Below, in pieces: positions 32,749 through 44,594 of a DNA stretch of 64,000 nucleotides. Where the stretch lies: assembly GCA_902578775.1 (NCBI GenBank), contig CACHEF010000001.1:171250-235249 (forward strand), in the 5' to 3' direction. The DNA comes from an uncultured Pelagibacteraceae bacterium (lineage in GTDB: Bacteria > Pseudomonadota > Alphaproteobacteria > Pelagibacterales > Pelagibacteraceae). Within the stretch, counting starts at the first letter, position 1; every line of letters begins with the position of its first letter. A program made the translations under genes and the position numbers. Below the pieces are notes generated by a model. It was not told the origin of the DNA. It did not search any database and worked only from the letters and a program-made list of their open reading frames with translations.

Positions 32749-35127
32749 ATGGACATAAAAATTTCTTTACCTCTGTTACCCTTAAGAGATATTGTTGTAT
32801 TCCCTAGTATGGTAATACCTTTGTTTGTTGGAAGAGATAAATCGATATCAGCTTTGAATGAAGTAATGAAGAAAGATAAAAAAATTATACTTGTTACACA
32901 AAAAAATTCTGAAATAGATGATCCTAAGAAAACTGATGTTTTTATTTATGGTTGTGAGGGTAACATTTTACAATTACTTAAATTACCAGATGGAACAGTA
33001 AAAGTTTTAGTAGAAGGTATTAAAAGAGTTAAAATTCTAGATTTTAAAGATAATGATAAATTTATATCATGTGAATACACAGCATATAATGATGTTTTAA
33101 ATAAAGATGAAGATCTTTATCCTTTAGCATCTACAGCGTTAAGGAGATTGGAGAAACTAACTTCAATTAATAAAAAAGTTTCTAATGAGACAATTAATTC
33201 AATTAAACAATTAAAAGATCCATCTCAGATTGCTGACAACATAGCATCCCATATAACAGCAACAATATCTGAGAAACAACAAATTTTTGAGACAATTGAT
33301 GTTAAAAAAAGATTGAACACGATTATTAAGATAATGGAAAATGAGACTAGTATTATCGGGGTGGAAAAAAGAATTCGAGGAAGAGTTAAAAATCAAATGG
33401 AAAAAACTCAAAGAGAATATTACTTAAATGAGCAATTAAAAGCTATACAAAAAGAATTAGGAGAAATTGAAGATGGCAAAGATGAAAATACTAGTCTAAA
33501 TAAATCAATTCTTAAAGCAAAGATGCCTAAAGAAGTTGAAAAAAAATGTCTTCAAGAGTTAAAAAAATTAAAAAATATGAGTCCGATGTCCGCAGAAGCC
33601 ACTGTTGTCAGAAACTATTTAGATTGGATGATAGAACTACCTTGGCATAAAAAAAGCGAAGTTGATATAGACTTAGCTAAAGCATTAGATGTTTTAGATA
33701 AAGATCATTTTGGTCTTGAAAAAGTAAAAGAAAGAATAATTGAATTTTTAGCTGTTCAAAAAAGAATGGATAAAATCAAAGGACCAATTCTTTGTTTAGT
33801 TGGCCCCCCAGGTGTTGGAAAAACTTCTTTAGGTAAATCGATTGCGAAAGCAACTAATAGAGAGTTTGTAAGAATGTCTGTTGGTGGAATGAGAGACGAA
33901 GCTGAAATTCGTGGTCATAGAAGAACTTACATTGGTTCATTGCCTGGTAAAATAATTCAGATGATGAAAAAAGCTGGAACAAAAAATCCATTAGTTTTAT
34001 TAGATGAGATTGATAAAATAGGAAATGATTATAGAGGAGATCCATCATCAGCATTGTTAGAGGCTTTAGACCCAGAACAAAATACAACTTTCAATGATCA
34101 TTATCTTGAAGTTGATTATGATTTATCTGATGTAATGTTTGTTACTACAGCAAATACACTAAATATTTTACCTCCGTTATTAGATAGAATGGAAGTGATT
34201 AGATTAGCGGGTTACACTGAAGACGAAAAAATCAACATTGCTAATAAGTTTCTACTTCCTAAACAAATTAAAGATAATGGTGTTAAAGAAAATGAAATGA
34301 AATTAAGTGATGACATTATCAAAGAGATTATCAGAAGTTACACAAAAGAATCTGGTGTAAGAAATCTTGAAAGAGAAATTTCAAAAGTTGCAAGAAAAGT
34401 AGTTAAAAAGGTTGTAGCTGGAGAAGAAAAAGAGGTCAATATTGATACTAAAAACCTGTCTGATTTTTTAGGTGTTCCAAAGTTTAAATCTGGAGAGCTA
34501 GAGAGTGAAAACAGAGTAGGTATTGTTACAGGTTTGGCTTGGACAGAATATGGTGGAGAAATCTTAAAAATAGAAACTGTCACAATGCCAGGTAAAGGAA
34601 GAATGCAAATCACTGGAAAATTAGGGGATGTGATGCAAGAGTCCGTCAAGGCAGCAAAATCATTTGTAAGATCAAAATGTTTAGAATACGGAATTATTCC
34701 GCCTCTATTTGAAAAAAAAGATTTTCATATTCATGTTCCAGAAGGAGCAACACCAAAAGATGGCCCATCTGCAGGTATTGGTATGGTGACATCTATCGTT
34801 TCTTCAATTACAAATATTCCAGTAAGAAGAGATTTAGCTATGACGGGGGAAGTAACTATTACAGGTCAGGTTTTACCAATAGGTGGTTTAAAAGAAAAAT
34901 TATTGGCAGCTCATAGAGCGGGTATCAAAGAAGTTTTAATTCCAAAAGAAAATGAAAAAGATTTAGTTGATATGCCCAAAAAAATAATTGATGAAGTTAA
35001 AATTACACCAGTCGAATTTGCTGATGAAGTTTTAAAAATAGCATTAACTAAAGAACTTAAAAAGACAGAATGGGTTGAAGTAGATTTAAGTAAAAAAGAC
35101 GATAAATCTCAAGCTAGTATTCAATAA
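32749..35127 (+). CDS. lon: ATP-dependent Lon protease
   Basis: A 792-residue single-chain AAA+ protease. The N-terminal LON substrate-binding domain starts [22 protein letters not shown]. Walker A is [12 protein letters not shown] (about residues 350-361) and Walker [12 protein letters not shown]. The C-terminal proteolytic domain has the catalytic Ser in [11 protein letters not shown] (about residue 675) and the catalytic Lys in [14 protein letters not shown] (about 718). It degrades damaged and regulatory cytoplasmic proteins. It starts 61 bases after clpX. Confidence 0.97.
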   Translation: MDIKISLPLLPLRDIVVFPSMVIPLFVGRDKSISALNEVMKKDKKIILVTQKNSEIDDPKKTDVFIYGCEGNILQLLKLPDGTVKVLVEGIKRVKILDFKDNDKFISCEYTAYNDVLNKDEDLYPLASTALRRLEKLTSINKKVSNETINSIKQLKDPSQIADNIASHITATISEKQQIFETIDVKKRLNTIIKIMENETSIIGVEKRIRGRVKNQMEKTQREYYLNEQLKAIQKELGEIEDGKDENTSLNKSILKAKMPKEVEKKCLQELKKLKNMSPMSAEATVVRNYLDWMIELPWHKKSEVDIDLAKALDVLDKDHFGLEKVKERIIEFLAVQKRMDKIKGPILCLVGPPGVGKTSLGKSIAKATNREFVRMSVGGMRDEAEIRGHRRTYIGSLPGKIIQMMKKAGTKNPLVLLDEIDKIGNDYRGDPSSALLEALDPEQNTTFNDHYLEVDYDLSDVMFVTTANTLNILPPLLDRMEVIRLAGYTEDEKINIANKFLLPKQIKDNGVKENEMKLSDDIIKEIIRSYTKESGVRNLEREISKVARKVVKKVVAGEEKEVNIDTKNLSDFLGVPKFKSGELESENRVGIVTGLAWTEYGGEILKIETVTMPGKGRMQITGKLGDVMQESVKAAKSFVRSKCLEYGIIPPLFEKKDFHIHVPEGATPKDGPSAGIGMVTSIVSSITNIPVRRDLAMTGEVTITGQVLPIGGLKEKLLAAHRAGIKEVLIPKENEKDLVDMPKKIIDEVKITPVEFADEVLKIALTKELKKTEWVEVDLSKKDDKSQASIQ

Positions 35128-35176
35128 TAATTAATTTACATTGCACTTACCTTGATGTAATAGTACCGATATTTTG

Positions 35177-35252
35177 GGGCGGTTAGCTCAGTTGGTAGAG
35201 CATCTCGTTTACACCGAGGGGGTCAAAGGTTCGAGTCCTTTACTGCCCACCA
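35177..35252 (+). tRNA. tRNA-Val, anticodon UAC
   Basis: A 76-base cloverleaf. The acceptor stem is GGGCGGT/ACTGCCC, the D-loop AGTTGGTAGA, the anticodon loop TTTACAC (anticodon TAC), and the T-arm AAAGGTTCGAGTCCTTT. The encoded CCA is present. A TTGCAC...TACCGA pair at 35141-35169 is a weak possible promoter. The 71-aa ORF over this region in the track is a by-product of the tRNAs. Confidence 0.96.
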
Positions 35253-35266
35253 AAATTGTCATATGT

Positions 35267-35343
35267 GGGGGTGTAGCTCAGTTGGTTAGAGCGATCGCCT
35301 GTCACGCGATAGGTCGAGGGTTCGAGTCCCTTCACTCCCGCCA
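35267..35343 (+). tRNA. tRNA-Asp, anticodon GUC
   Basis: A 77-base cloverleaf starting 14 bases after tRNA-Val. The acceptor stem is GGGGGTG/CACTCCC with a G-U pair, the D-loop AGTTGGTTAGA, the anticodon loop CTGTCAC (anticodon GTC), and the T-arm GAGGGTTCGAGTCCCTT. The encoded CCA is present. Probably co-transcribed with tRNA-Val. Confidence 0.96.
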
Positions 35344-35496
35344 CAAAATGATAACTATTCTCAATTTTATTATTTCATTAAATAAATAAGGCATAAAAAA
35401 CGTGACCAATTTGCACTATAAATACGTATAAAAATTACTATAAAAAACACCAATTTAACTGTGATTTAAAAACTTTTATTTTAATAGAAAAACAAC

Positions 35497-35502
35497 TATA
35501 AT
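35497..35502 (+). promoter_or_regulatory. Probable -10 box of the nuo operon
   Basis: A perfect TATAAT lies 52 bases before the nuoA ATG, in a 210-base region between tRNA-Asp and nuoA. The matching -35 position (about 35474) is only TTTTAT. A second weaker pair (TTGCAC at 35411 with TACTAT at 35436, spacing 19) is upstream. Nothing else structured is visible in this 210-base gap. Confidence 0.45.
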
Positions 35503-35553
35503 ATGAATCTTTTCGGAATTTTCTTATTCAAAGATTAATATATATATAATTTT

Positions 35554-35922
35554 ATGACTGCGGATTTTTTAAAAGAATATTTACCGATAATTTTATTCCT
35601 GATTGTAGCTTTAGGTTTAAGTTGTGCATTTGTAATAATTAACTTTATTTTATCTCCTAAAAACCCAGATCCTGAAAAATTATCTGCTTATGAGTGTGGA
35701 TTTGAACCATTTCAAGATTCAAGAATGGAATTTGATGTAAGATTTTATTTAGTTGCAATTTTATTTATAATTTTTGATTTAGAAATTGCATTTCTTTTTC
35801 CATGGGCAATTTCATTAGGAAATATAGGTTTACTTGGTTTTACATCAATGATGATTTTTTTATTCATTTTAACAATTGGATTTATATATGAATGGAAAAA
35901 GGGTGCTTTAGATTGGGAATAA
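35554..35922 (+). CDS. nuoA: NADH-quinone oxidoreductase subunit A
   Basis: A 122-residue membrane subunit of complex I with three helices. The conserved loop [43 protein letters not shown] (about residues 43-85) is diagnostic; its cysteine is near the quinone site. It is the first gene of a full nuoA-N operon in the standard order. Its end overlaps the nuoB ORF if the upstream nuoB start is used. Confidence 0.96.
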   Translation: MTADFLKEYLPIILFLIVALGLSCAFVIINFILSPKNPDPEKLSAYECGFEPFQDSRMEFDVRFYLVAILFIIFDLEIAFLFPWAISLGNIGLLGFTSMMIFLFILTIGFIYEWKKGALDWE

Positions 35923-36449
35923 ATAAAGATTTAATGAATAATAAATTAGACCAAGTTCCAGAAGAATTTAAAAAATTAGCTAATGATTTTAGCAAAAATG
36001 GCTTTATAACAACTTCGTTAGACAATTTAATTAATTGGTCAAGATCTGGCTCACTCCACTGGATGACTTTTGGATTAGCTTGTTGTGCAGTTGAAATGAT
36101 GCAAACAGCTATGCCAAGATATGATTTAGAAAGATTTGGAGCAGCACCACGTGGTTCACCAAGGCAATCAGATGTAATGATAGTTGCAGGCACTTTGACA
36201 AACAAAATGGCTCCAGCTTTGAGAAAAGTTTATGATCAAATGCCTGAACCTAGATATGTGATATCTATGGGTAGCTGTGCAAATGGAGGTGGATACTATC
36301 ATTATTCTTATTCTGTTGTTAGAGGATGCGATAGAATTGTTCCTGTAGATGTTTATGTGCCAGGATGTCCACCTTCTGCGGAGGCTTTATTATATGGCAT
36401 TCTTCAATTACAAAAAAAAATTAGAAATAAAGGTTCTTTCAATAGATAG
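35892..36449 (+). CDS. nuoB: NADH-quinone oxidoreductase subunit B
   Basis: The peripheral-arm subunit carrying cluster N2, which reduces quinone. The adjacent cysteines GLACCAVEM and later GSCANGG and VPGCPPSAE supply the [4Fe-4S] ligands. The listed ATG gives 185 residues and a 31-base overlap with nuoA. More likely starts are TTG at 35913 or ATG at 35934 ([12 protein letters not shown]), just after the nuoA stop, because the extra N-terminal residues look unconserved. It pairs with NuoD, C and I around the quinone cavity. Confidence 0.95.
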   Translation: MEKGCFRLGINKDLMNNKLDQVPEEFKKLANDFSKNGFITTSLDNLINWSRSGSLHWMTFGLACCAVEMMQTAMPRYDLERFGAAPRGSPRQSDVMIVAGTLTNKMAPALRKVYDQMPEPRYVISMGSCANGGGYYHYSYSVVRGCDRIVPVDVYVPGCPPSAEALLYGILQLQKKIRNKGSFNR

Positions 36450-36452
36450 TAA

Positions 36453-37055
36453 ATGAATACTTTAATAGAATTAGAAAAAAAAATTAACTCTGAATTAACA
36501 ACAAAAATTGATAATTCTGAAATTAAACATAATCAGCTTTATATGAACATCAATAAAGAAAATTTAATTGATGTTATTCTTTTTTTAAAAACAAATAAAA
36601 ATACAAAATTTAGACAGCTAATTGATATAACAGCAGTTGATTTTCCTGAGAAAAGTCAAAGATTTGAGTTAGTCTATTTATTATTAAGTCATGAGTTTAA
36701 TCAAAGGATAATCTTAAGTTATAAAGTCAATGAAAATGAAGTTGTCAATTCATTAGTATCAATATTTCCAGCAGCTAACTGGATGGAAAGAGAAGTTTTC
36801 GACATGTACGGTATAAATTTTAAAGATCATCCAGATTTAAGAAGAATTTTAACTGATTATGGGTTTGAAGGTCACCCACTTAGAAAAGATTTTCCTTTAT
36901 CAGGACACACAGAGGTTAGATATAATGAGGGTGAAAAAAAAGTAATTAATGAGCCTGTAAAGTTAGAGCAAAATTATCGAAATTTTGATTATGAAAGTCC
37001 TTGGGAGGGCACTAAATACATAAAAGAGCAAACTAATAATGACAAAAAAAATTAA
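36453..37055 (+). CDS. nuoC: NADH-quinone oxidoreductase subunit C
   Basis: A 200-residue peripheral-arm subunit (30-kDa type). The signature [40 protein letters not shown] (about residues 110-150) is complete. NuoC is separate from NuoD here, as is usual in alphaproteobacteria, unlike the NuoCD fusion of E. coli. It starts three bases after nuoB and overlaps nuoD by 17 bases. Confidence 0.96.
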   Translation: MNTLIELEKKINSELTTKIDNSEIKHNQLYMNINKENLIDVILFLKTNKNTKFRQLIDITAVDFPEKSQRFELVYLLLSHEFNQRIILSYKVNENEVVNSLVSIFPAANWMEREVFDMYGINFKDHPDLRRILTDYGFEGHPLRKDFPLSGHTEVRYNEGEKKVINEPVKLEQNYRNFDYESPWEGTKYIKEQTNNDKKN

Positions 37056-38214
37056 AAATTTGAATTTAAATTTTGGTCCGCAACATCCAGCTGCCCATGG
37101 TGTTTTGAGATTAATATTAGAGCTTGATGGAGAAGTAGTAGAAAAAGCTGACCCTCATATTGGTTTACTTCATAGAGGAACCGAAAAATTAATAGAGAAC
37201 AAAACATATATGCAAGCAGTGCCTTACTTTGACAGGTTAGACTATGTTGCTCCAATGAATCAAGAGCATGCATTTGCCTTAGCTGTTGAAAAAATTTTGA
37301 ATATTGATGTACCAATCAGAGCTCAATATATACGCGTAATATTTTGTGAAATAGGCAGAATATTAAGTCATATTCTTAATGTTACTACACAGGCACTTGA
37401 TGTTGGAGCGCTCACACCTTCTTTGTGGGGGTTTGAAGAAAGAGAAACACTTATGACTTTTTATGAAAGGGCTTCTGGTTCAAGATTACATGCAAATTAT
37501 TTTAGAGCTGGAGGAGTTCATCAAGATCTACCAGCAGGTCTCGAAGAAGATATAGCAAAATTTTGTGAGAACTTTCCAAAAATTATTAATGATTTAGAAA
37601 ACTTATTAACTGATAATAGAATTTTTAAACAGAGAAATGTTGATATTGGCATTGTAACTAAAGAAGATGCTCTTGATTACTCATTTACAGGTGTGATGAT
37701 TAGAGGATCTGGTGTTCCGTGGGACTTAAGGAAATCACAACCATATGATTGTTATAATCAATTAGATTTTAAAATACCAGTTGGTAAAAACGGAGATTGT
37801 TATGATAGATATTTATGTAGAATTGAAGAAATGAAAGAAAGTGTATCAATTATAAAACAATGTCTCTCCAAAATAGAAAAAGGACCAATTAAATCTCAAG
37901 ATGGTAAAATTTCCCCTCCACCTAAAAAAGAATTAAAACAATCTATGGAGGCTTTAATACATCATTTTAAATTATTTACAGAGGGTTACAGAGTACCTAA
38001 AGATGAAATTTATACAGCAGTGGAAGCTCCAAAAGGAGAATTTGGTGTATATTTAATATCTGACGGAACTAGCAAACCTTACAAATGTAAAATAAGAGCC
38101 CCTGGATTTTCACATTTGCAATCAATGGATTATTTAATTAAAGGTCACATGTTGGCAGATGTACCTGCTGTTTTAGGTTCATTAGATATAGTTTTTGGAG
38201 AGGTGGATAGATGA
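37039..38214 (+). CDS. nuoD: NADH-quinone oxidoreductase subunit D
   Basis: A 391-residue 49-kDa-type subunit that forms the quinone-binding cavity with NuoB. Conserved blocks include [15 protein letters not shown] (about residues 11-25), [14 protein letters not shown] and the C-terminal [39 protein letters not shown], the usual invariant end. It is related to the large subunit of NiFe hydrogenases but lacks metal ligands. It overlaps nuoE by four bases. Confidence 0.97.
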   Translation: MTKKIKNLNLNFGPQHPAAHGVLRLILELDGEVVEKADPHIGLLHRGTEKLIENKTYMQAVPYFDRLDYVAPMNQEHAFALAVEKILNIDVPIRAQYIRVIFCEIGRILSHILNVTTQALDVGALTPSLWGFEERETLMTFYERASGSRLHANYFRAGGVHQDLPAGLEEDIAKFCENFPKIINDLENLLTDNRIFKQRNVDIGIVTKEDALDYSFTGVMIRGSGVPWDLRKSQPYDCYNQLDFKIPVGKNGDCYDRYLCRIEEMKESVSIIKQCLSKIEKGPIKSQDGKISPPPKKELKQSMEALIHHFKLFTEGYRVPKDEIYTAVEAPKGEFGVYLISDGTSKPYKCKIRAPGFSHLQSMDYLIKGHMLADVPAVLGSLDIVFGEVDR

Positions 38215-38819
38215 GCTTAAGAAGACCAGCCAAAAATCAACCCGAAAGTTTTGAATTTAACTCTTCTTCATTAGAGGCTGCAAATAATATTGTTGAAAAA
38301 TATCCTGAAGGAAAACAGCAGAGCGCTGTCATGGCCTTATTATATATTGCTCAAAGACAAAATAATAATTGGATACCTTTAGCTGCAATGAAATATATCG
38401 CTAAATTCTTAAATATGCCTTACATAAAAGTTTATGAGGTAGCTACATTTTATACAATGTATAATTTATCACCTGTAGGTGATTACTTTGTACAAGTCTG
38501 TACCACAACTCCATGTATGATAAGAGGTGCAAACAAATTAGTTGAGGCATGTAAAGAAAAAATTTCAGAAAATGAGAATGAATTATCAAAAAATAAATCT
38601 TGTTCATGGATGGAAGTTGAATGTTTAGGTGCGTGTGTTAATGCACCAATGATGCAAATTAATGACGATTATTTTGAGGACTTAAATAAAGAAAAAACTT
38701 TAAAAATATTAGATAAAATTTTAAATGGTGAGGCGCCAACACCAGGCTCTTATAGAGGTAGGGTAAATAACGAACCAGAGAATAACAGAAAAACACTTAT
38801 GGATTTTAAAAATGCTTAA
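38211..38819 (+). CDS. nuoE: NADH-quinone oxidoreductase subunit E
   Basis: A 202-residue 24-kDa-type subunit with the [2Fe-2S] cluster N1a. The ligand pattern is [10 protein letters not shown] (about residues 100-109) and [12 protein letters not shown] (about 140-151). Together with NuoF it forms the NADH-oxidising module. The charged C-terminal tail ([18 protein letters not shown]) resembles other alphaproteobacterial NuoE. ATGA overlap with nuoD and eight-base overlap with nuoF. Confidence 0.95.
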   Translation: MSLRRPAKNQPESFEFNSSSLEAANNIVEKYPEGKQQSAVMALLYIAQRQNNNWIPLAAMKYIAKFLNMPYIKVYEVATFYTMYNLSPVGDYFVQVCTTTPCMIRGANKLVEACKEKISENENELSKNKSCSWMEVECLGACVNAPMMQINDDYFEDLNKEKTLKILDKILNGEAPTPGSYRGRVNNEPENNRKTLMDFKNA

Positions 38820-40140
38820 AGATCAAGATAGAATATTTAAAAACTTATATAATGATATGGGGTCAGACGTCACTTCTGCTCAAAAAAGAGGTGATTGGGT
38901 AAAGACTAAAGAAATTACAGATAAAGGCAGAGATTGGATTATTAATGAGATAAAAGATTCACAATTGAGAGGAAGAGGTGGGGCAGGTTTCCCAACTGGT
39001 TTGAAATGGTCTTTTGCTCCAAAAGAAGTGGGATCTAGACCACATTATTTAGTAATTAATGGAGACGAGTCTGAACCTGGTACTTGCAAGGATAGAGATA
39101 TATTAAGATTTGAGCCCCATAAATTAATAGAAGGCTGTTTGATTGCTTCATATGCTGTTCAGGCACATGTTTGTTACATTTATATAAGAGGAGAATATTT
39201 TGTAGATGGTCAGAAACTTCAAAGAGCTATTGACGAGGCATATGAAAAAAATTTACTAGGGAAAAATGCGGCCGGTACAGGATGGGATTTGGACATATAT
39301 ATCCATTACGGAGCTGGAGCATATATCTGTGGTGAAGAAACAGCCTTACTCGAAAGTATTGAAGGTAAAAAAGGTCAGCCAAGATTAAAACCACCTTTTC
39401 CAGCGTTAGTAGGATTATATGGATGTCCAACAATAATTAATAACGTTGAAACAATAGCGGTGGTTCCAACGATACTCAGAAGAGGTGGAAAATGGTTTGC
39501 TTCTTTAGGAAGAGAAAAAAATACTGGTACTAAAATTTTTTGTATTTCTGGAAATGTTAATACACCTTGTAATGTTGAGGAAGAAATGAATATACCTTTA
39601 AAAGAATTGATAGAGGTTCATGCTGGGGGAGTAATTGGTGGTTGGGATAATTTACAAGCTGTAATTCCTGGTGGCTCATCTATGCCACTAATTCCAAAAG
39701 ATAAATGTGAAACATTAACTATGGATTTTGATTCATTAATGGCTGAAAAAAGTGGATTAGGAACAGCAGGTGTGGTTGTCATAAATAAAGATCAGGATAT
39801 TATTAAATGTATGGCCAGAATTGCTAGATTTTATAAACATGAAAGTTGTGGTCAATGCACACCTTGTAGAGAAGGCTCAGGATGGATGTGGAGAATGCTT
39901 GAAAGAATGGCAAGAGGTGAGGCATCAAAAGATGAAGTTGATATGTTAAGTGATGTGACTAAGCAAATTGAAGGTCATACAATTTGTGCTTTTGGTGAGG
40001 GATCTTCATGGCCTGTTCAAGGGTTGTTAAGACATTTTAAAGATGAAATTAAAAAAAGAAATAAATTTGATCCAATTGTTAAGGAAAGTAAAAATATTCC
40101 ATATCTAGTTGATCAACACTTATTAGATAAAAATGCTTAA
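38812..40140 (+). CDS. nuoF: NADH-quinone oxidoreductase subunit F
   Basis: A 442-residue 51-kDa-type subunit, the site of NADH oxidation. The FMN/NADH glycine motif [14 protein letters not shown] (about residues 53-66) and [16 protein letters not shown] (about 174-189) are visible. The [4Fe-4S] N3 ligands are in [12 protein letters not shown] (about 345-356) and the distal CAFGEG. The length is typical. It overlaps nuoG by eight bases. Confidence 0.97.
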   Translation: MLKDQDRIFKNLYNDMGSDVTSAQKRGDWVKTKEITDKGRDWIINEIKDSQLRGRGGAGFPTGLKWSFAPKEVGSRPHYLVINGDESEPGTCKDRDILRFEPHKLIEGCLIASYAVQAHVCYIYIRGEYFVDGQKLQRAIDEAYEKNLLGKNAAGTGWDLDIYIHYGAGAYICGEETALLESIEGKKGQPRLKPPFPALVGLYGCPTIINNVETIAVVPTILRRGGKWFASLGREKNTGTKIFCISGNVNTPCNVEEEMNIPLKELIEVHAGGVIGGWDNLQAVIPGGSSMPLIPKDKCETLTMDFDSLMAEKSGLGTAGVVVINKDQDIIKCMARIARFYKHESCGQCTPCREGSGWMWRMLERMARGEASKDEVDMLSDVTKQIEGHTICAFGEGSSWPVQGLLRHFKDEIKKRNKFDPIVKESKNIPYLVDQHLLDKNA

Positions 40141-42166
40141 ATTAAAAGTAAATGATATTGATGTAGAAGTTGAAGAAGGACTAACAGTCCTACAAGCCTG
40201 CGAAAAAGCTGGAGTGGAAATTCCACGATTTTGCTATCATGAAAAACTTTCAATAGCAGGCAATTGCAGAATGTGTCTAGTTGAAATGGAAAAATCTCCA
40301 AAACCAATTGCATCGTGTGCAATGCCAGCAGCAGAAGGTATGGTGATTAAAACGAACACATCTAAAATTGAAAAATCAAGAAAAGGTGTTATGGAATTTC
40401 TATTAGCCAATCATCCGTTAGATTGTCCAGTTTGTGATCAAGGTGGTGAATGTGATCTTCAGGATCAATCTATGTTTTATGGTATAGATAAATCCAGATT
40501 CAAGGAAAATAAAAGATATGTGCCTGATAAATACATGGGGCCTTTAATTAAAACTCAAATGACAAGATGTATTCATTGCACTAGATGTATCAGATTTGCT
40601 ACAGAAATTGCTGGAGTGCCTGAACTTGGAGCAATTGGAAGAGGTGAAGATATGCAAATCACAACATATCTGGAAAAATCTATTCAATCCGAATTATCTG
40701 GAAATGTAATAGATCTTTGCCCAGTTGGGGCATTAACATCAAAACCATATGTATTTGAGGCCAGACCTTGGGAGCTTAAAAAGACAGAGACTATAGATGT
40801 AATGGATGCAGTTGGGTCAAATATAAGAGTCGATACTTATGGTTGGGAAGTAAAAAGGGTTTTACCATTAATTAATGAAGATATTAATGAAGAATGGATA
40901 TCTGATAAAACTAGATACGCTTGTGACGGTCTTCTAAACCAAAGATTAGATACTCCTTTTATAAAATACAATGGTAAATTTGAGAAAGCTAGCTGGAATG
41001 AAGTTTTTAAAATTATTAAATCTAAAATTGAAAATACACCAAAGAATAAAATTGCTGGCTTTGTTGGAGATTTAAACAATATGGAGTCCGGTTATATATT
41101 TAAAGAATTTTTTGACCGAACTCTAGATACAAAAAATTATGAGTGCAGATCATCAAATTATTATGTGAATACAAATGAGAGAGAAAATTACTTATTCAAC
41201 TCTAAAATTAATGGAATAGAAGAATCTGATTTGATTATTTTAATTGGAACAAATCCAAGATTTGAAGCAACAATATTAAATGCTAGAATAAGAAAAGCAT
41301 TTGTCAACAGCTCAACAAATATTATTTCACTAAATGATATTGGTGATTTAACTTACTCATACCAATCTCTTAATGGACAAACAAAAACTATAATTGAAAT
41401 TTTTGAAGGAAATAACGAAATCTCAAAAAAAATTTTAGAATCAAAAAAACCTCTTGTTGTTTTAGGAGACTCCTTTTTCAGGTCGCAATCAGCTAATTAT
41501 ATATTTAATTTGATCAAAAATTTTTTAAAAAAAAATAATAAGATTAATGATGAATGGAACTCATTAAATAAAATCACCTCAGATGCATCAACGGTTGGAA
41601 ATTTAGATTTAGAAATTATCAATGAAGAAAAAGATATATTTGAAGATTTAAAAAATAATAATTTTGAAATTATTTATTTATTAGGTCAGGATAATTTAAA
41701 TTTTACTAAAAAGGACGAATTCATAATTTATCAGGGAAGTCATGGAGATAAAGGTGCAGAAATGGCAGATATAATTTTACCTGGAGCAGCTTACACAGAA
41801 CAAAATGGTTATTTTACAAATCTAGAGGGCAGAATGCAAAAAGCATATAAAGCCTCATATCCGCCTGGTGAAGCTAAAGAAGATTGGCAAATTATTAATG
41901 AGCTTGCTGAATTTATGAATAATAGAAAGTTATTTAATGACAAAGATGAATTAGAAAGCAGTATGTTAAATTTTATAAATTTACAAAAAGAAAATAAAGT
42001 TCAAAATAGTAAAATACAATCAATAGAAAAAGATTTTCAAAATGAAAAATTAGTTATTGATTATAAAGATTACTATTTCTCAAACGTTATTGCTAGATCA
42101 TCGAAAACTATGCTTGATTGTTATAATTCTAAAACCAAAACAAAAAAAACAGGCACTGACGGATAA
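40133..42166 (+). CDS. nuoG: NADH-quinone oxidoreductase subunit G
   Basis: A 677-residue 75-kDa-type subunit linking clusters between the NADH site and the membrane arm. The N-terminal ferredoxin domain has [34 protein letters not shown] (about residue 98) and [17 protein letters not shown] (about 144) follow. The C-terminal half is a degenerate molybdopterin-oxidoreductase-like domain ([37 protein letters not shown]) and is very rich in Asn and Lys. This domain is structural in complex I. Confidence 0.95.
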   Translation: MLKLKVNDIDVEVEEGLTVLQACEKAGVEIPRFCYHEKLSIAGNCRMCLVEMEKSPKPIASCAMPAAEGMVIKTNTSKIEKSRKGVMEFLLANHPLDCPVCDQGGECDLQDQSMFYGIDKSRFKENKRYVPDKYMGPLIKTQMTRCIHCTRCIRFATEIAGVPELGAIGRGEDMQITTYLEKSIQSELSGNVIDLCPVGALTSKPYVFEARPWELKKTETIDVMDAVGSNIRVDTYGWEVKRVLPLINEDINEEWISDKTRYACDGLLNQRLDTPFIKYNGKFEKASWNEVFKIIKSKIENTPKNKIAGFVGDLNNMESGYIFKEFFDRTLDTKNYECRSSNYYVNTNERENYLFNSKINGIEESDLIILIGTNPRFEATILNARIRKAFVNSSTNIISLNDIGDLTYSYQSLNGQTKTIIEIFEGNNEISKKILESKKPLVVLGDSFFRSQSANYIFNLIKNFLKKNNKINDEWNSLNKITSDASTVGNLDLEIINEEKDIFEDLKNNNFEIIYLLGQDNLNFTKKDEFIIYQGSHGDKGAEMADIILPGAAYTEQNGYFTNLEGRMQKAYKASYPPGEAKEDWQIINELAEFMNNRKLFNDKDELESSMLNFINLQKENKVQNSKIQSIEKDFQNEKLVIDYKDYYFSNVIARSSKTMLDCYNSKTKTKKTGTDG

Positions 42167-42169
42167 AGA

Positions 42170-43168
42170 ATGGAATACTTTAATACTATTTTTCAAGAAT
42201 TTTATAAAATTTTATTTTTACTTGTGCCAGTTCTAGTTTCGGTCGCTATGATTGTTTGGTTAGATCGTAGAGTTTGGGCATTCGTGCAAAAAAGACAAGG
42301 ACCCAATGTTGTAGGTCCTTTCGGTTTGCTTCAGTCTTTAGCTGATGCTCTGAAATATATTTTTAAAGAAATGATCATTCCTGCCAGTTCTAATAAAGTA
42401 ATTTTTATATTAGCTCCAATTGTTACAATGACTTTAGCATTAATTGCATGGGCAGTTATTCCTTTTGGTGAAACACAAGTACTTGCAGATATTAATGTTG
42501 GTATCTTATATTTATTTGCTGTCTCATCTCTTAGTGTTTATGGAATTATTATGGGTGGGTGGGCTTCAAATTCTAAATATCCTTTTTTAGGTGCAATTAG
42601 GTCTGCCGCACAAATGGTCTCTTATGAAGTTTCAATTGGAATTATAATAATAAATGTTCTCTTGTGTGTTGGTTCTCTTAATTTAAGTGACATAGTTTTG
42701 GCTCAACAAGATTTATGGTTTATAATTCCACTTCTTCCAATGTTTGTAATATTTTTTATATCAGCGTTGGCTGAGACCAATAGACCTCCATTTGACTTGC
42801 CAGAGGCAGAGGCTGAACTAGTAGCTGGATATCAAACTGAATATTCAGGCATGATGTATGCAATGTTTTGGTTAGGTGAATATGCAAATATACTTTTAAT
42901 GTGCGCTTTGGGATCAATTTTATTTTTAGGTGGCTGGTTATCTCCAATTGATTTATATCCATTTAATATTATTCCGGGAGCTTTATGGTTGATTTTTAAA
43001 ATTATATTTTTGTTTATTTTATTTGCTCTAGTTAAAGCAATTGTTCCAAGATATAGATATGATCAATTAATGAGATTAGGCTGGAAAATATTTTTACCAT
43101 TGTCATTGACATGGGTCGTTTTAACAGCAAGTTATTTATTTTATTTTAACCTTTTACCAACCAATTAA
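42170..43168 (+). CDS. nuoH: NADH-quinone oxidoreductase subunit H
   Basis: A 332-residue membrane subunit with about eight helices that forms the bridge between peripheral and membrane arms. [26 protein letters not shown] (from about residue 30) and [27 protein letters not shown] (from about 203) are the classical NuoH loops, with acidic residues lining the quinone/proton path. It starts three bases after nuoG. Confidence 0.97.
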   Translation: MEYFNTIFQEFYKILFLLVPVLVSVAMIVWLDRRVWAFVQKRQGPNVVGPFGLLQSLADALKYIFKEMIIPASSNKVIFILAPIVTMTLALIAWAVIPFGETQVLADINVGILYLFAVSSLSVYGIIMGGWASNSKYPFLGAIRSAAQMVSYEVSIGIIIINVLLCVGSLNLSDIVLAQQDLWFIIPLLPMFVIFFISALAETNRPPFDLPEAEAELVAGYQTEYSGMMYAMFWLGEYANILLMCALGSILFLGGWLSPIDLYPFNIIPGALWLIFKIIFLFILFALVKAIVPRYRYDQLMRLGWKIFLPLSLTWVVLTASYLFYFNLLPTN

Positions 43169-43654
43169 ATGAAATTTTCTAGATTTTTAAAAATAATTTT
43201 CATGACTGACTTTTTAGGTGGTTTAGTAATAGCTATTAAAGAATTATTTAAGTCAAAAAAAACAATTAATTATCCATTTGAAAAAGGCAAAATAAGCCCA
43301 AGATTTAGAGGAGAACATGCTTTACGAAGATATCCTAATGGTGAGGAGAGATGTATAGCATGTAAATTATGTGAAGCAGTTTGTCCAGCTCAAGCAATCA
43401 CAATTGAATCTGCAGAGCGTGAAGACGGAAGCAGAAAAACTACTCGTTATGATATAGATATGATGAAATGTATTTATTGTGGTTTATGTGAAGAATCGTG
43501 TCCAGTGGATGCAATTGTTCAAGGACCAAATTTTGAATTCTCCACTGAAACTAGAGAAGAGTTATATTATACAAAAGATAAATTATTAGATAATGGAGAT
43601 CGTTGGGAAAATGTTTTAGCTGCAAATATTAAAGCTGATAATCCTTATAGATAA
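43169..43654 (+). CDS. nuoI: NADH-quinone oxidoreductase subunit I
   Basis: A 161-residue ferredoxin-like subunit with two [4Fe-4S] motifs (N6a and N6b): [19 protein letters not shown] (about residues 60-78) and [20 protein letters not shown] (about 99-118). An amphipathic N-terminal helix likely rests on the membrane. It passes electrons toward NuoB. The start codon directly follows the nuoH stop with no gap. Confidence 0.96.
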   Translation: MKFSRFLKIIFMTDFLGGLVIAIKELFKSKKTINYPFEKGKISPRFRGEHALRRYPNGEERCIACKLCEAVCPAQAITIESAEREDGSRKTTRYDIDMMKCIYCGLCEESCPVDAIVQGPNFEFSTETREELYYTKDKLLDNGDRWENVLAANIKADNPYR

Positions 43655-43658
43655 ATTA

Positions 43659-44288
43659 ATGGCTCACGCAATTTTTTTTTATATCTTTTCTGCAATAGCA
43701 ATTATTTCAGCTATAATGGTTACTGCCTCAAAAAATACAGTTCATTCAGTATTTTTTTTAATTTTAGATTTTATAAGTATTTCATGTCTATTCATAATGA
43801 TAGGAGCTGAGTTTTTAGGAATGATAATGCTAATCGTATATGTAGGGGCTGTTGCTGTTTTATTTTTATTTGTTGTTATGATGTTAAATGTTGCCCAACA
43901 AAAAAATCAGTGGTTTTTATCTACTCAGAGTTCTGGTCATATACCTGTAGGATTAATTATAAGTACAATTATTTTTTTTGAATTAATTATTGTTATTGGT
44001 GGATGGAAATACAAACCTGAATTGTTAGAAAAAATTAATCCTGAAATAATAGAAAACGTTAGTAATACTCATTCTTTAGGTCAGATTTTATACACTGATT
44101 ATATTCATATTTTTCAAATAAGTGGAATGATTTTATTGGTTGCAATGATAGGAGCCATTGTACTTACCTTCCGACAAAGAGATGGGGTTAAAAGGCAAAG
44201 TTATATAAAGCAAATTTCAAGAGAAAGATCAGAAGGTGTCCAAGTTTTAGATGTTAAAAGTAATGAAGGAGTGAGTGTAGATGATTGA
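43659..44288 (+). CDS. nuoJ: NADH-quinone oxidoreductase subunit J
   Basis: A 209-residue membrane subunit with five hydrophobic helices. The conserved helix [26 protein letters not shown] (about residues 51-76), which carries the pi-bulge in known structures, is present. A longer hydrophilic C-terminal tail ([20 protein letters not shown]) follows. It forms part of the coupling region next to NuoH and NuoK. Eight-base overlap with nuoK. Confidence 0.94.
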   Translation: MAHAIFFYIFSAIAIISAIMVTASKNTVHSVFFLILDFISISCLFIMIGAEFLGMIMLIVYVGAVAVLFLFVVMMLNVAQQKNQWFLSTQSSGHIPVGLIISTIIFFELIIVIGGWKYKPELLEKINPEIIENVSNTHSLGQILYTDYIHIFQISGMILLVAMIGAIVLTFRQRDGVKRQSYIKQISRERSEGVQVLDVKSNEGVSVDD

Positions 44289-44592
44289 AATTGGACTTGG
44301 TCATTATCTAACTCTTGGAGCAATAATATTTACAATAGGTATTGTAGGAATTTTTTTAAACAGAAAAAATATTATTGTAGTTTTAATGAGCATTGAATTG
44401 ATATTATTAGCAGTAAATATTAATCTTGTATCATTTTCAATCTATTTAAATGATATTGCTGGCCAGGTTTTTACACTCTTTATATTAACTGTAGCAGCTG
44501 CTGAAGCAGCAATTGGTTTAGCAATAATAGTTGTTTATTATAGAAATGCAGGAACAATTAGAGTTGAAGAAATTGATAAGCTAAAAGGCTGA
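44281..44592 (+). CDS. nuoK: NADH-quinone oxidoreductase subunit K
   Basis: A 103-residue three-helix MrpC-like subunit. [18 protein letters not shown] (about residues 37-54) carries the conserved Glu of helix 2, and [19 protein letters not shown] (about 72-90) the conserved Glu of helix 3. Both are needed for proton translocation in characterised homologues. It begins eight bases before the nuoJ stop and lies two bases before nuoL. Confidence 0.96.
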   Translation: MIEIGLGHYLTLGAIIFTIGIVGIFLNRKNIIVVLMSIELILLAVNINLVSFSIYLNDIAGQVFTLFILTVAAAEAAIGLAIIVVYYRNAGTIRVEEIDKLKG

Positions 44593-44594
44593 TT

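Noticed and set aside
34338-34649. 103-aa antisense ORF over lon
   Set aside because: Inside the conserved lon gene, with no start context or motif.
35174-35389. 71-aa ORF in the track
   Set aside because: It spans tRNA-Val and tRNA-Asp. The apparent protein is a translation of the tRNA genes.
35344-35553. Possible short ORF or RNA in the gap before nuoA
   Set aside because: Only a 13-codon ORF and AT-rich sequence are present. Nothing beyond promoter-like boxes can be supported.
35882-36205. 107-aa antisense ORF over nuoB
   Set aside because: Opposite-strand shadow of a conserved complex I gene.
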